A stretch of DNA of 51,115 nucleotides from Xanthomonas sp. (GCF_017163755.1 NZ_JAFIWC010000035.1:1-51115); one strand, 5' to 3'. Positions 28,538-38,294 are shown, numbered from the stretch's first letter. Translations and numbers: made by a program. Notes: a model not told the origin generated them from the letters alone.

Positions 28538-29857
28538 TCAACGGGCAGTCCGGTACGGCGACCACGACGGCTCGCGCACGTCGCCATCGGCCAGGACCAG
28601 GCGCTGGCGCACGCGGGCATCGGCCGAAACCGCGTACAGGACGCCGCGGCCACCCTCGCGCGCGGCGTACAGGACCATGCTGGCATTGGGCGCGAAGCTC
28701 GGCGACTCGTCCAGCGAACCCGTAGACAAAGTGCTCCAGCGCGGCGAACCCAGGCTGCGGTCCATCATCGCGATCTTGTACGTATTGCCGCTGCCCTGGG
28801 CCACGGCGATCTTGTTGCCGTCGAAGGACACGCTGGCGGTGGCGTTGTAGTTGCCCTGGAAGGTCACCCGGCTGGCGCTGCCGCCGCCGGCGGCGACCTG
28901 GTAGATCTGCGGGCGGCCGCCGCGGTCGGACGTGAAGTAGATGGTGCTGCCATCCGGCGACCAGGTCGGCTCGGTGTCGATGCCGAAATGGTTGGTCAGC
29001 TGGGTCAGCTGCTTGCTGCCCAGGTCCATCACGTAGATCTCCGGATTGCCGCTGCGCGACAGCGCCAGCGCCAGGCGACGGCCGTCCGGCGAGAACGCGG
29101 GCGCGCCGTTGATGCCGCGGAAGCTGGAGACCAGCTGGCGCGCGCCGGTGGCGATGTCCTGGATGTAGATCGACGAATTGCCGCGCTCGAAGCTCACGTA
29201 GGCCAGCTTGCGCCCGTCGGGGCTCCAGTTCGGCGACAGCAACGGCTCGGCCGAGCGGACGATGGTCTGCGGGTTGTAGCCGTCGGAGTCGGCGACCATC
29301 AGCGCGTAGCGCATCGCCCCGCCCTTGCCGCTGGCGGTGACGTAGGCGATGCGGGTCCAGAACGCGCCGCGCACGCCGGTGATCTTCTCGTAGATCGCAT
29401 CGGCCATCTGGTGCGCGACGTCGCGCATCGCGCTGCCGCGCGCGGTCATCGCCAGACCGAGCATGCGCTCGCCCTTGGCCACGTCGAACAGCTCGTACTC
29501 GACCCGGTAGGCGCCTTCGCCGGCGTCCATCACCCGTCCGACCACCAGGTAGTCCTGCTTCAGCGCGCGCCAGGTCGGGTACTGCACCTCGCTGCCGCGG
29601 GTCGGGCGCTCGACGATCTGCGCCTCGGGCAGGTTGCGGAACTGGCCGGAACGGTCCAGGTCGGCGCGGACCACGGCGGAGACGTCGGTGGACGGTGCCG
29701 CCGCCGCGCCCTGGTAGGGCATCGGCACGACGGTGATCGGGGTCGCCGACGCGTTGCCGCCGACGATGTCGATTTCCAGGCCCTTGTCCTGTGCGGACGC
29801 GGCCAGGGGGAGCAACAGGGCGGTAAGGACGGCAAGCCAGCGCGGCAGTTTCTTCAT
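28538..29857 (-). CDS. tolB: Tol-Pal system protein TolB
   Basis: TolB is the periplasmic beta-propeller that relays TolA energy to Pal. The 439-residue product has a signal peptide (cleavage near ASAQ), an N-terminal domain that contacts TolA and a six-blade propeller built of repeats such as PEIYVMDLGSKQL, SPDGRKLAYVSF and SPDGSTIYFTS. The ATG at 29857 gives the expected length. Unlike its neighbours it is separated from tolA by 227 bp, about 100 of which are the repeat element at 29981-30080. Confidence 0.97.
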   Translation of the reverse strand: MKKLPRWLAVLTALLLPLAASAQDKGLEIDIVGGNASATPITVVPMPYQGAAAAPSTDVSAVVRADLDRSGQFRNLPEAQIVERPTRGSEVQYPTWRALKQDYLVVGRVMDAGEGAYRVEYELFDVAKGERMLGLAMTARGSAMRDVAHQMADAIYEKITGVRGAFWTRIAYVTASGKGGAMRYALMVADSDGYNPQTIVRSAEPLLSPNWSPDGRKLAYVSFERGNSSIYIQDIATGARQLVSSFRGINGAPAFSPDGRRLALALSRSGNPEIYVMDLGSKQLTQLTNHFGIDTEPTWSPDGSTIYFTSDRGGRPQIYQVAAGGGSASRVTFQGNYNATASVSFDGNKIAVAQGSGNTYKIAMMDRSLGSPRWSTLSTGSLDESPSFAPNASMVLYAAREGGRGVLYAVSADARVRQRLVLADGDVREPSWSPYRTAR

Positions 29858-29980
29858 GGGTCGCTCAGCGGTACTCAGGGAGGCGCACAGAGATAGCAAT
29901 GCGCGGGTGAACGTATTCGCAATCATGAACCATTGGCGTGTGAAGCCGATGGCAGGACGCGGATTATGGCGTATATGGCC

Positions 29981-30080
29981 GGGACCCGGGTTCGGGACTC
30001 GGGCCTCGAAAGCCGTGCCGGGTCTGCCGGGACGAATGCGGCCTGCTTCCGAGTCCCCAGTCCCGAGTCCCGAGTCCCGG
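29981..30080. repeat. Inverted-heptamer element between tolA and tolB
   Basis: The left arm (29981-30008) is diverged (GGGACCCGGG, GGGACTCGGGCCTC). The right arm (30048-30080) has GAGTCCCCAGTCCC followed by two GAGTCCC units. The short spacer ends in TGCTTCCG, close to the GCTGTTCCG boundary of other copies. The right arm ends 4 bp from the tolA stop, so the transcript hairpin would lie directly after tolA. Confidence 0.8.
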
Positions 30081-30084
30081 CGCC

Positions 30085-31075
30085 TCAACGATCCTGCGCA
30101 GTGAAGTTGAAGGTCAGCTCGCGCACGAACACCGGCTCGAAGCCGCGGTAGGGCAACGGCTGCGCGCGCAGCACCGCGGCCTCGATCGAGCGCCGCCCGG
30201 CCTCGTCGTAGGGGCAGTCGGGACTGACCTTGGCCTCCATCACCGTGCCGCCGGGGATCTGCTTGATCGAGATCTTGCACTTCTGCCCCAGCGGCACCGA
30301 GTCCGGCCGCACCCATTGGCTGAGCACCGCCTGCTGGATCGCCGCGGCGTACTTGGCCGACAGGTCGGTGTTGGTGCCGCCCTGCCCCGGCGCGGCCTGC
30401 GGCGTGGCCGCGGCGGTGGCCGAGGCCTGCTTGGCGCGCGCATCGGCCAGCTGGCGCAGCTTCTGCTCGGCCAGCTTGGCCTCGCGGTCGGCCTGCTCAC
30501 GCTGGCGGCGGATCTCGGCGATCTTCTTCTGCCGTTCCTCTTCCTGCTGCGCGGCCAGGCGCTGTTTCTGCTCGGCTTCCTGCTGCCGCTTCTGTTCGGT
30601 CAGGTCGACCTGCTCCTGGCGGCGCTTGGCCTCCTGCTCCTGCTTCTCCTTCTCCTGGGAGATGGCGGTGCGGGTCGCGCGGTCCTGGTCCACCTTGTCC
30701 GGCACCGGGATGAAATCCTGCGCCTGCTGCTGCCGCGGCGTCGGGGCGTCCTGCGGCGTGGGCACCGGCACCGGTTGCGGCGGCGGCACCGTGTCTTCCT
30801 CGGCGACGTCCTTGACCGGCTCGGGCAGCGGCACCGGCTCGGGCTTGGGCGCATCCTTGACCGCGCGCTGCGCCGAGGCCACGTCCGCCGGCGACACCAC
30901 CAGCGAGGCCTCGACCATCGGCGAGCCGGCGGCCGGCTCCACCTCGCGCACCGGCGACCACCACCAGGCGAAGAAGAACAGCAACGCGATCAGCACGTGC
31001 ACGCCCACCGCCAGGGCGATGCCGTACATCAGGCCATCGTTGTCCTCGCCCGGGCGCAGCGAACGGGAGTCGGCT

Positions 31076-31086
<11 letters not shown>
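30085..31086 (-). CDS. tolA: Tol-Pal energy transducer TolA
   Basis: TolA links the TolQR proton channel to TolB and Pal across the periplasm. The 333-residue product has one N-terminal membrane segment (about 20-42, IALAVGVHVLIALLFFFAW), a Pro-rich stretch, a long charged coiled coil rich in Gln/Glu/Lys/Ala (about 110-230) and a C-terminal domain that binds TolB. The ATG at 31086 was preferred over GTG at 31092. It overlaps the end of tolR by 11 bp. Confidence 0.95.
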
Positions 31087-31513
<427 letters not shown>

Positions 31514-31550
31514 GCGGGAATCCTGGGATCGTGGGCGAGGCGCGCGGCGC

Positions 31551-32324
31551 TCAGTCGCCGCTGGCCTGTCGCTGCAGGATGGAGCTGAACTCTTCGGAGA
31601 AGGTCTCGAAGCGCACGGCCAGGCGCTCGACCCGGGTGGTGAAGCGGTTGTACGCCCACACCGCGGGAATCGCGACGAACAGGCCGATCGCGGTGGCGAA
31701 CAGCGCTTCGGAGATGCCCGGCGCGACCGCGGCGATGCCGGCCTGCTGGCCGCTGTTGATCATGTCGTGCATGGTCACCATGATGCCGAACACGGTGCCG
31801 ACCAGGCCGACGTAGGGCGCGGTGGAACCGATGTTGGCCAGCAGCTCCAGGTTGCGCTCGAGCCGGTCCACTTCGCGCGCGAAGGTGGCGCGCATCGCCC
31901 GCTGCGCGCCTTCCAGCTGGATGCGCGCGTCGAGCTTGCGCTTGTCGCGCAGGCGGGTGAACTCGCGGAAGCCCGCTTCGAAGATCGCCTCCAGCCCGCC
32001 GACCACGCGGTTGCGGTCGGCCGCGCCGGCATACAGCTTGGTCAGGTCGGTGCCGGACCAGAAGCGGTTCTCGAAGTCGTCCGCCTCGCGGTTGGCCTGC
32101 TTGAACACGCGCGCCTTGCGGAAAATGATCACCCAGCTGATCAGCGAGCCGAGCAGCAGCAACAGCACGATCACCTTGACCGGCAGGCTGGCCTTGAGCA
32201 GCAGGTCCAGGTAGTTGATGCCGCCGTGGGCGGTGCTGGCGACGGCCTGGGCGGCGGTCTGGGTCACGTCCTGCGGCAGCGCCTCCACCACCGTGTCCTG
32301 CAGGGCCAGAAGCAATGCGATCAT
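31551..32324 (-). CDS. tolQ: Tol-Pal proton channel subunit TolQ
   Basis: TolQ is an ExbB/MotA-like inner-membrane channel subunit that works with TolR. The 257-residue product has three membrane segments (about 47-67, 145-170 and 190-215), with the conserved TAPYVGLVGTVFGIM and ATAIGLFVAIPAVWAYN in the second and third. Its ATG overlaps the ybgC stop in ATGA, which suggests translational coupling to YbgC. Confidence 0.97.
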   Translation of the reverse strand: MIALLLALQDTVVEALPQDVTQTAAQAVASTAHGGINYLDLLLKASLPVKVIVLLLLLGSLISWVIIFRKARVFKQANREADDFENRFWSGTDLTKLYAGAADRNRVVGGLEAIFEAGFREFTRLRDKRKLDARIQLEGAQRAMRATFAREVDRLERNLELLANIGSTAPYVGLVGTVFGIMVTMHDMINSGQQAGIAAVAPGISEALFATAIGLFVAIPAVWAYNRFTTRVERLAVRFETFSEEFSSILQRQASGD

Positions 32325-32794
32325 CCGTTGTTCCTCAGTAATTCGGCTTCAGAGATTTCGAGAACTTTCAATTCGTCGTACAGCGCATCGTCCATGCCGC
32401 GCGGGCGGAAGCTGCCGGCGCCCAGCGCCGCGACCTTCACCTGCGCGCTCAGCAGCAGCTCGCCCTCGCGCAGCACCGACTGCGAGAACAGCAGGCTGGC
32501 GCGCTTGCACTGCGACAGCGCCGCGGTGACCTGCAGCGTATCGTCAAGCCGCGCCGGGCGCAGGAAATCCAGGCGCATCGACCGCACCGCGAACACCAGA
32601 TCGTGTTGCAGCCGCAGCCGTTCCTGTCCGTAGCCCAGCGCCCGCAGCCATTCCGTGCGCGCCCGCTCCATGAAGGCGACGTAGCGCGCGTGGTAGACCA
32701 CGCCACCGGCGTCGGTATCTTCCCAGTAGACGCGTGTCGGCCAACTGAATAGATGCCGGGACTCGGGACTCGGGACTGGGGACTCGGCGGTCAT
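32321..32794 (-). CDS. ybgC: Tol-Pal-associated acyl-CoA thioesterase YbgC
   Basis: YbgC is a hot-dog-fold acyl-CoA thioesterase encoded at the start of Tol-Pal operons. The 157-residue product has the family motif around its active Asp (VYWEDTDAGGVVYHARYVAF). Homologous sequence begins at about LFSWPTRVYW. The preceding 14 residues, [14 protein letters not shown], are encoded by the left arm of the repeat at 32756-32891, and no other ATG or GTG lies between the arm and the conserved part. A one-unit (7 bp) change in the arm would therefore shift the frame. The stop overlaps the tolQ start. Confidence 0.9.
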   Translation of the reverse strand: MTAESPVPSPESRHLFSWPTRVYWEDTDAGGVVYHARYVAFMERARTEWLRALGYGQERLRLQHDLVFAVRSMRLDFLRPARLDDTLQVTAALSQCKRASLLFSQSVLREGELLLSAQVKVAALGAGSFRPRGMDDALYDELKVLEISEAELLRNNG

Positions 32795-32891
32795 GAAGCC
32801 GGCCTGGCCGAAGAGAAAACCCGGTGCACCATAGCGATGCCGCGATTCAAAACAGCTCTCCCGAGTCCCGAGTCCCCAGTCCCGAGTCCCG
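32756..32891. repeat. Inverted-heptamer element bridging ybgC and ruvB
   Basis: The left arm (32756-32787) has four units, the third being the variant GGGACTG, and lies within the ybgC N-terminal codons. The right arm (32859-32891) has four units, the third being the variant CAGTCCC, and lies within the ruvB C-terminal codons. Both arms are translated. The spacer holds the ybgC start and the ruvB stop. Confidence 0.9.
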
Positions 32892-33881
32892 CCGCGGCTG
32901 CAAGCCCAAGTGCAGATACGCCTTGTTGGTGACCATGCGACCACGTGCGGTGCGGATCAGGAAGCCCTGCTGGATCAGGTACGGCTCGACCACGTCCTCC
33001 AGCGTGCCGCGCTCCTCCGACAGCGAGGCGGACAGCGATTCGACCCCGACCGGGCCGCCGTCGAAGAAGTCGATGATGGTGCGCAGCATGCGCCGGTCGA
33101 GTTCGTCGAACCCTTCCGGGTCCACCTTGAGCATCTGCATCGCCGCCTGCGCGACCTCGGTGTCGATATGCCCGGCCGCGCGCACCTGGGCGAAGTCGCG
33201 CACCCGCCGCAGCAACCGGTTGGCGATGCGCGGGGTGCCGCGCGCGCGGCGCGCGATCTCCTCGCAGCCGTCCGCCGAGCAGGCGATGCCGAGGATGCCG
33301 GCGGAGCGGCGCACGATGCGCGCCAGTTCCTCGGGGCTGTAGAACTCCAGCCGCTGGACGATGCCGAACCGGTCGCGCAGCGGCGCGGTCAGCAACCCGG
33401 CGCGGGTGGTGGCGCCGATCAGCGTGAACGGCGGCAGGTCGATCTTGATCGAGCGCGCCGCCGGGCCGTCGCCGATCATGATGTCGATCTGGAAGTCTTC
33501 CATCGCCGGGTACAGCACTTCCTCGACCACCGGCGACAGGCGGTGGATCTCGTCGATGAACAGCACGTCGTGCGGCTGCAGGTTGGTCAGCAGCGCGGCC
33601 AGGTCGCCGGCCTTCTCGATCACCGGCCCGGAGGTCACCCGCAGGTTCACCCCCAGCTCGTTGGCGATGACGTGGCTGAGCGTGGTCTTGCCCAGGCCGG
33701 GCGGACCGAAGATCAGCACGTGGTCCATCGCCTCGCCGCGCGCCCTGGCCGCCTCGATGTAGATCGACAGCTGATCGCGCACCGGCTGCTGGCCGAGGTA
33801 GTCGTCCAGCCGCTTGGGGCGGATGCTCGCCTCGACCGCGTCGTCTTCGCGGGTGGCGCCGGTGGCGATGAGGCGGTCCAT
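32847..33881 (-). CDS. ruvB: Holliday junction helicase motor RuvB
   Basis: RuvB is the AAA+ motor that drives Holliday-junction branch migration with RuvA. The 344-residue product has Walker A GPPGLGKT (59-66), Walker B DEIH (from Asp110), the sensor and arginine-finger region ([15 protein letters not shown]) and a C-terminal winged helix. The conserved part ends at about HLGLQP, and the tail [15 protein letters not shown] comes largely from the right arm of the repeat at 32756-32891. The ATG at 33881 lies 3 bp from another repeat arm (33885-33915) and has no clear Shine-Dalgarno; an in-frame TTG directly precedes it. Confidence 0.95.
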   Translation of the reverse strand: MDRLIATGATREDDAVEASIRPKRLDDYLGQQPVRDQLSIYIEAARARGEAMDHVLIFGPPGLGKTTLSHVIANELGVNLRVTSGPVIEKAGDLAALLTNLQPHDVLFIDEIHRLSPVVEEVLYPAMEDFQIDIMIGDGPAARSIKIDLPPFTLIGATTRAGLLTAPLRDRFGIVQRLEFYSPEELARIVRRSAGILGIACSADGCEEIARRARGTPRIANRLLRRVRDFAQVRAAGHIDTEVAQAAMQMLKVDPEGFDELDRRMLRTIIDFFDGGPVGVESLSASLSEERGTLEDVVEPYLIQQGFLIRTARGRMVTNKAYLHLGLQPRRDSGLGTRDSGELF

Positions 33882-33884
33882 CAA

Positions 33885-34051
33885 CGGGACTCGGGACTCG
33901 GGACTCGGGACTCGGCAAATCCTCCCGCCAACGGGCAGATCATCGGCAAGCGGGCGGCAGTGCTGGCAGGGATCGGCATCCCGCTATTGTAGGCAACTGA
34001 CAGGCCGACTGGCGCTTTTCCGGGTCCCGAGTCCCGCAACCCGAGTCCCGG
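33885..34051. repeat. Inverted-heptamer element between kup and ruvB
   Basis: The left arm (33885-33915) has four GGGACTC units; the right arm (34021-34051) has GGGTCCC and GAGTCCC units. The 105-bp spacer ends in GCGCTTTTCCG, like the boundary of other copies. It fills almost the whole gap between the kup stop (34058) and the ruvB start, so the ruvB ribosome-binding region lies inside the left arm. Confidence 0.88.
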
Positions 34052-34057
34052 CCCCAC

Positions 34058-35977
34058 TCAGATCTCCACCTGCGCGCCCAGCTCCACCAGCCGGTTGCCG
34101 GGGATGCGGAAGAAGCCGGTGGCCGGGGCGGCGTTGCGGTGCATCACCGCGAACACCTTGTCGCGCCAGATCGGCATGCCGCGGTTGGCGCTGGCGACGA
34201 TGGTCTCGCGGCTGGCGAAATAGGTGGTGTCCATCGGGTCGAAGTAGATCCCGCCCTGGTCGCAGGAGCGCATCAGCGCCAGCGGCACGTCCGGGGTCTC
34301 CATGAAGCCGAAGCGCACGAACACCCGGTAGAACTCGTCGCCGATGGCGTCCATCTTCAGCCGCTGCTTGGCCACCGCGTACGGCACCGGCAGGGTCTCC
34401 ACGGTCAGGAACACATTGCGCTCGTGCAGCACCTTGTTGTGCTTGAGGTTGTGCATCAGCGCGTGCGGCACCACGGTGGAGTCGGCGGTCAGGAACACCG
34501 CCGTGCCCGGCACCCGCACCGGCGGCGCCAGCATCAGCCCGGGCAGGAAGCTGTCGATCTGGATGCCGTCCTTGCGGATCTCCTCGCGCAGCAGCTCGCG
34601 GCCGCGGCGCCAGGTGCGCATCAGGGTGAACAGCACCACGCCCAGCGCCACCGGGAACCAGGCGCCCTGCAGCAGCTTGGCGCCGTTGGCGACCAGGAAC
34701 GCGGCATCGATGACGAAGAACACCACGCACAGCGGCAGCACCCAGTTGCGCCAGCGCGGCCACAGCGCGCGCGCCACCAGCGCCAGCAGCAGGGTGTCGA
34801 TCAGCATCGTCGCCGACACCGAGATGCCGTAGGCCACCGCCAGGTTGGTGGAACTGCGGAAGATCAGCACCAGCGCGATCACCATCACCATCAGCAGCCA
34901 GTTGATGCCGGGGATGTAGATCTGGCCGATGGTGTCGTGCGAGGTGTGCTTGATCAGCATGCGCGGGATGTAGCCCAGTTGCATCGCCTGGCGCGCGATC
35001 GAGAACGCGCCGGTGATCACCGCCTGCGAGGCGATCACCGCCGCCAGCGTGGCCAGCACGATCATCGGGTACAGCGCCCATTCCGGCACCGCCTCGAAGA
35101 ACGGGTTCTTCACCGCCGCCGGATGGTTGAGCACCAGCGCGCCCTGCCCCAGGTAGTTCAGCACCAGGCACGGCAGCACGAAGAAGTACCAGGCATGGCG
35201 GATCGGGCGCGCGCCGAAGTGGCCCATGTCCGCGTACAGCGCCTCGCCGCCGGTCACCGCCAGCACCACCGCGCCGAGGATCCACACCCCGTGCCAGCCG
35301 TGCTCGATGAAGAAGCGGATCGCCCACCAGGGATTGAACGCCTTCAGCACCTCCGGCGCGTCGATCACGTTCCAGATGCCGATCGCCGCCAGCGACAGGA
35401 ACCACAGGCAGGTGATCGGGCCGAACACCTTGCCGACCTTCTCGGTGCCGAAGCGCTGGCCCAGGAACAGCACCACCAGCACCATCACCGTGATCGGCAC
35501 GATGAACGCGTGCATGCCCGGCGCGGCCACCTCCAGGCCCTCGACCGCGCCGAGCACCGAGATCGCCGGGGTGATCACCCCGTCGCCGAAGAACAGCGAG
35601 GCGCCGAAGATGCCGAGGATGCCGACCACGTAGGCCGAGCGCGAGCCGTTGCGCATGGTGCGCTGGGTCAGCGCCATCAGCGCCATGATGCCGCCCTCGC
35701 CCTCGTTGTCGGCGCGCATGATGATGGTGACGTACTTCAGCGTCACCACGATCATCAGCGACCAGAACGCCAGCGACAGCACGCCGAGCACGGTGTCGTG
35801 GTCGCTGGTCAGGCCGTAGTGCGGCGAGAACGCCTCCTTCAGCGTGTACAGCGGGCTGGTGCCGATGTCGCCGAACACCACGCCGATGGCGCCGACGATC
35901 AGCGCGAAGCCGGCCTTGCCGCGCGAAGCGTCGTGCGCGTGGCCGGAGCCGGGGGAAGGGGGGCAGGTCGAGGACAT
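34058..35977 (-). CDS. kup: Potassium uptake protein Kup
   Basis: Kup is a proton-coupled potassium importer of the inner membrane. The 639-residue product has the family N-terminus ([20 protein letters not shown]), about 12 membrane segments, the conserved [21 protein letters not shown]-like stretch ([19 protein letters not shown]), and a soluble C-terminal domain. Length is normal. It lies between ruvA and ruvB on the same strand, interrupting the usual ruvAB pair. Confidence 0.96.
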   Translation of the reverse strand: MSSTCPPSPGSGHAHDASRGKAGFALIVGAIGVVFGDIGTSPLYTLKEAFSPHYGLTSDHDTVLGVLSLAFWSLMIVVTLKYVTIIMRADNEGEGGIMALMALTQRTMRNGSRSAYVVGILGIFGASLFFGDGVITPAISVLGAVEGLEVAAPGMHAFIVPITVMVLVVLFLGQRFGTEKVGKVFGPITCLWFLSLAAIGIWNVIDAPEVLKAFNPWWAIRFFIEHGWHGVWILGAVVLAVTGGEALYADMGHFGARPIRHAWYFFVLPCLVLNYLGQGALVLNHPAAVKNPFFEAVPEWALYPMIVLATLAAVIASQAVITGAFSIARQAMQLGYIPRMLIKHTSHDTIGQIYIPGINWLLMVMVIALVLIFRSSTNLAVAYGISVSATMLIDTLLLALVARALWPRWRNWVLPLCVVFFVIDAAFLVANGAKLLQGAWFPVALGVVLFTLMRTWRRGRELLREEIRKDGIQIDSFLPGLMLAPPVRVPGTAVFLTADSTVVPHALMHNLKHNKVLHERNVFLTVETLPVPYAVAKQRLKMDAIGDEFYRVFVRFGFMETPDVPLALMRSCDQGGIYFDPMDTTYFASRETIVASANRGMPIWRDKVFAVMHRNAAPATGFFRIPGNRLVELGAQVEI

Positions 35978-36024
35978 GAGGGAATCAGCTTATCGCCGCA
36001 GGGCGTGAAGAGAGGGGGACAGCG

Positions 36025-36609
36025 TCAACGCAACGCGGCCTGCAGGGCCTTGCGGATCACCGTGGCCACGTCGCCGCCGGCGGCGCCGGCATCGCGCGCC
36101 ATCTTCGCCGCTTCGGCCGGCTTGTAGCCCAGCTGCTGCAGCGCCACGGTGGCCTCGGACACCGCGTCGTTGCCGAGCTGGCCGGTGATCGGCGCGCCAC
36201 CGCTGAAGTCGGCCGCGCGGTCGCGCAGCTCCACCACCATGCGTTCGGCGGTCTTCTTGCCGATGCCGGGGATGCGGGTCAGCGCGGTGACGTCGCCGGT
36301 CTGGATCTGCCGCGCAAACTCGTCGACGCTGACCCCGGACAGCACCGCCAGCGAGATCTTGGCGCCGACCCCGCTGACCCGCTGCAGGTCGCGGAACAGC
36401 CGGCGCTCGCCCTCGCGCAGGAAGCCGTACAGCGACACGCTGTCCTCCTTCTGCGCGTAGTGGGTGAACAGGATCACGTCGCGACCCACGTCCGGCAGGT
36501 CGTAGAAGGTGCTCATCGGCGCTTCCAGCTCGTAGCCGACCCCGCCCACGTCGATCACCAGCCACGGCGGCTGCTTGTAGGCGAGGATGCCGCGCAGACG
36601 GCCGATCAT
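36025..36609 (-). CDS. ruvA: Holliday junction recognition protein RuvA
   Basis: RuvA tetramers bind four-way DNA junctions and load RuvB. The 194-residue product has an N-terminal OB fold ([20 protein letters not shown]), two helix-hairpin-helix motifs ([18 protein letters not shown] and [19 protein letters not shown]) and a C-terminal domain that contacts RuvB. The ATG at 36609 is preceded at 7 bp by AAGGAG, just outside the repeat arm at 36622. Confidence 0.97.
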   Translation of the reverse strand: MIGRLRGILAYKQPPWLVIDVGGVGYELEAPMSTFYDLPDVGRDVILFTHYAQKEDSVSLYGFLREGERRLFRDLQRVSGVGAKISLAVLSGVSVDEFARQIQTGDVTALTRIPGIGKKTAERMVVELRDRAADFSGGAPITGQLGNDAVSEATVALQQLGYKPAEAAKMARDAGAAGGDVATVIRKALQAALR

Positions 36610-36621
36610 TGGAGCGCTCCT

Positions 36622-36763
36622 TCGGGACTCGGGACTCGGGACTCGGGACTCGAGGGGTTTGCTGCGCGGTGGGGATGGAGGGACACGGCCCGGCACGCCG
36701 GCGATCTCACAGAACGCGGCAATCCGCCGTTCCGAGTCCCGAGTCCCGAGTCCCGAGTCCCGA
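36622..36763. repeat. Inverted-heptamer element between ruvC and ruvA
   Basis: Each arm has four perfect units (GGGACTC at 36624-36651, GAGTCCC at 36734-36761), so a 28-bp perfect stem is possible with an ~80-nt loop. The right arm is preceded by GCCGTTCCG. The spacer resembles part of the spacer at 37344-37422 (ACGGCCC, GGCGATC and GTTCCG in the same order). It fills most of the ruvC-ruvA gap. Confidence 0.9.
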
Positions 36764-36772
36764 CATATTTCG

Positions 36773-37291
36773 TCATTTCCTGCTCCAAGCCTGTTGCGTA
36801 CTGACGCCCAGGCGCTGCGCGGTGGCGCGCACGTGGGCATGGGTGATGGCCACCGCCAGCGCGTCGGCGGCGTCGGACTGCAGTTTTCCGGTCAGGCTCA
36901 GCATCAGTCCGACCATGTGCTGTACCTGCTGCTTTTCCGCCGCGCCCTTGCCGACGATGGCCAGCTTGATCTCGGTGGCCGCGTATTCGTGCACCGGCAG
37001 GTCGCGCAGCACCACCGCGCAGATCGCCGCGCCGCGCGCATGGCCCAGCTTCAGCGCCGCGTCGGCGCTCTTGCCCATGAACACCCGCTCGATCGCCACT
37101 TCCTGCGGCTGGTATTGCTCGATCAGCGCACCCAGCCCGTGCAGCAGGCGCTTGAGCCGCTGCGAGAAGTCGCCTTCGCCGAGCAGCACCAGCGGCGCAT
37201 GGTAGACATGCGTGGTACGGCCGCTGCCGTCGATGTCGATGATGCCCACGCCGGTGCGCTGCGAGCCCGGGTCGATGCCGAGGATGCGCAC
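36773..37291 (-). CDS. ruvC: Holliday junction endonuclease RuvC
   Basis: RuvC cleaves Holliday junctions bound by RuvAB. The 172-residue product has the acidic catalytic residues Asp7 (GIDPGS), Glu68 (AIERVF), Asp140 and Asp143 ([12 protein letters not shown]). The start is GTG at 37291, which gives the usual length. The frame stays open upstream through the arm at 37298-37343, but that part is repeat-derived. The GTG lies 6 bp from the arm and has no clear Shine-Dalgarno. Confidence 0.95.
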   Translation of the reverse strand: MRILGIDPGSQRTGVGIIDIDGSGRTTHVYHAPLVLLGEGDFSQRLKRLLHGLGALIEQYQPQEVAIERVFMGKSADAALKLGHARGAAICAVVLRDLPVHEYAATEIKLAIVGKGAAEKQQVQHMVGLMLSLTGKLQSDAADALAVAITHAHVRATAQRLGVSTQQAWSRK

Positions 37292-37297
37292 TTTGGC

Positions 37298-37473
37298 GGG
37301 ACTCGGGGCTCTGCCGGGACTCGGGACTCGGGACTCGGGACTCGAAGAGCTGGCTACGCGACTGGTTCGGGCGGGTACGGCCCCGGGCAACGGCGATCCG
37401 TCAGGCCCCGTCGACTCGCTGTTCCGGGTCCCGGGTCCCGGGTCCCGAGTCCCGGCAGCGTCCCGAGTCCCGG
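37298..37473. repeat. Inverted-heptamer element between yebC and ruvC
   Basis: The left arm (37298-37343) has five GGGACTC units with a GGGGCTC variant and a 4-bp interruption. The right arm (37423-37473) has three GGGTCCC and two GAGTCCC units. The right arm is preceded by GCTGTTCCG (37418-37426). The element fills most of the 193 bp between the yebC stop and the ruvC start, so ruvC is separated from yebC by a strong potential hairpin. Confidence 0.88.
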
Positions 37474-37484
37474 CCGTCGCCACG

Positions 37485-38216
37485 TCAGCCGCCACTCAAC
37501 GCGGACTGTTCGGCATTGGAATAGACCGCCTGCACATCGTCCAGGTCTTCCAGCATGTCCAGCAGCTTGCGCACCTGCGCGGCGGTATCGCCTTCCACGG
37601 CGATGTCGTTGTCGGCGCGGAAGCTGATCTCGGCATGGTCGGGGGTCAGGCCGGCCGCCTGCATCGCGTCCTTGACCGCCTGGAACGCGTCAGGCGAGGT
37701 CATCACGTCGATCGCGCCGTCCTCCGGGTAGACCACCACGTCGTCGGCGCCGGCCTCGATCGCCGCCTCGGTGATCTTCTCCTCGTCGGCGCCGGAGGCG
37801 AAGCTGAGCACGCCCAGGCGCTTGAACATGAACGCCACCGAGCCCTCGGTGCCCATGTTGCCGCCACACTTGCTGAAGGCGTGGCGCACGTCGGCCACGG
37901 TGCGCACGCGGTTGTCGGTCAGGCAGTCGACGATCACCGCCACCCCGCCCGGCGCATAGCCTTCGTAGCGGATCTCCTCGTACTCGACCCCTTCCAGCTC
38001 GCCGGTGGCCTTCTTGATCGCGCGCTCGATCACGTCCTTGGACATGTTCGACGCCAGCCCCTTGTCCATCGCCACGCGCAGGCGCGGGTTGTTGGACGGG
38101 TCGCCGCCGCCGGCGCGCGCGGCGACGCCGATCTCGCGGATGATCTTGGTGAAAATCTTGCCGCGCTTCGCATCGGATGCGTTCTTGCGGGCTTCGATCG
38201 AGGGGCCTCTACCCAT
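37485..38216 (-). CDS. yebC: YebC/PmpR-family protein
   Basis: YebC-family proteins act on gene expression, as transcription regulators in some bacteria and as ribosome-associated factors easing Pro-rich translation in others. The 243-residue product has the conserved N-terminus ([29 protein letters not shown]) and later segments ([42 protein letters not shown]). Length is standard. It sits upstream of ruvC as in many proteobacteria. Confidence 0.95.
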   Translation of the reverse strand: MGRGPSIEARKNASDAKRGKIFTKIIREIGVAARAGGGDPSNNPRLRVAMDKGLASNMSKDVIERAIKKATGELEGVEYEEIRYEGYAPGGVAVIVDCLTDNRVRTVADVRHAFSKCGGNMGTEGSVAFMFKRLGVLSFASGADEEKITEAAIEAGADDVVVYPEDGAIDVMTSPDAFQAVKDAMQAAGLTPDHAEISFRADNDIAVEGDTAAQVRKLLDMLEDLDDVQAVYSNAEQSALSGG

Positions 38217-38294
38217 GGGGCGTTCCGGACATCAATAAGGACAAGCGGCGGATTTTACTCGATTGCGCCGCCGCGCCCGCATCCGCCGGCCCGA

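Noticed and set aside
37292-37495. Upstream extension of RuvC through the repeat
   Set aside because: The added residues come from the repeat element, and the conserved RuvC starts exactly at GTG 37291.
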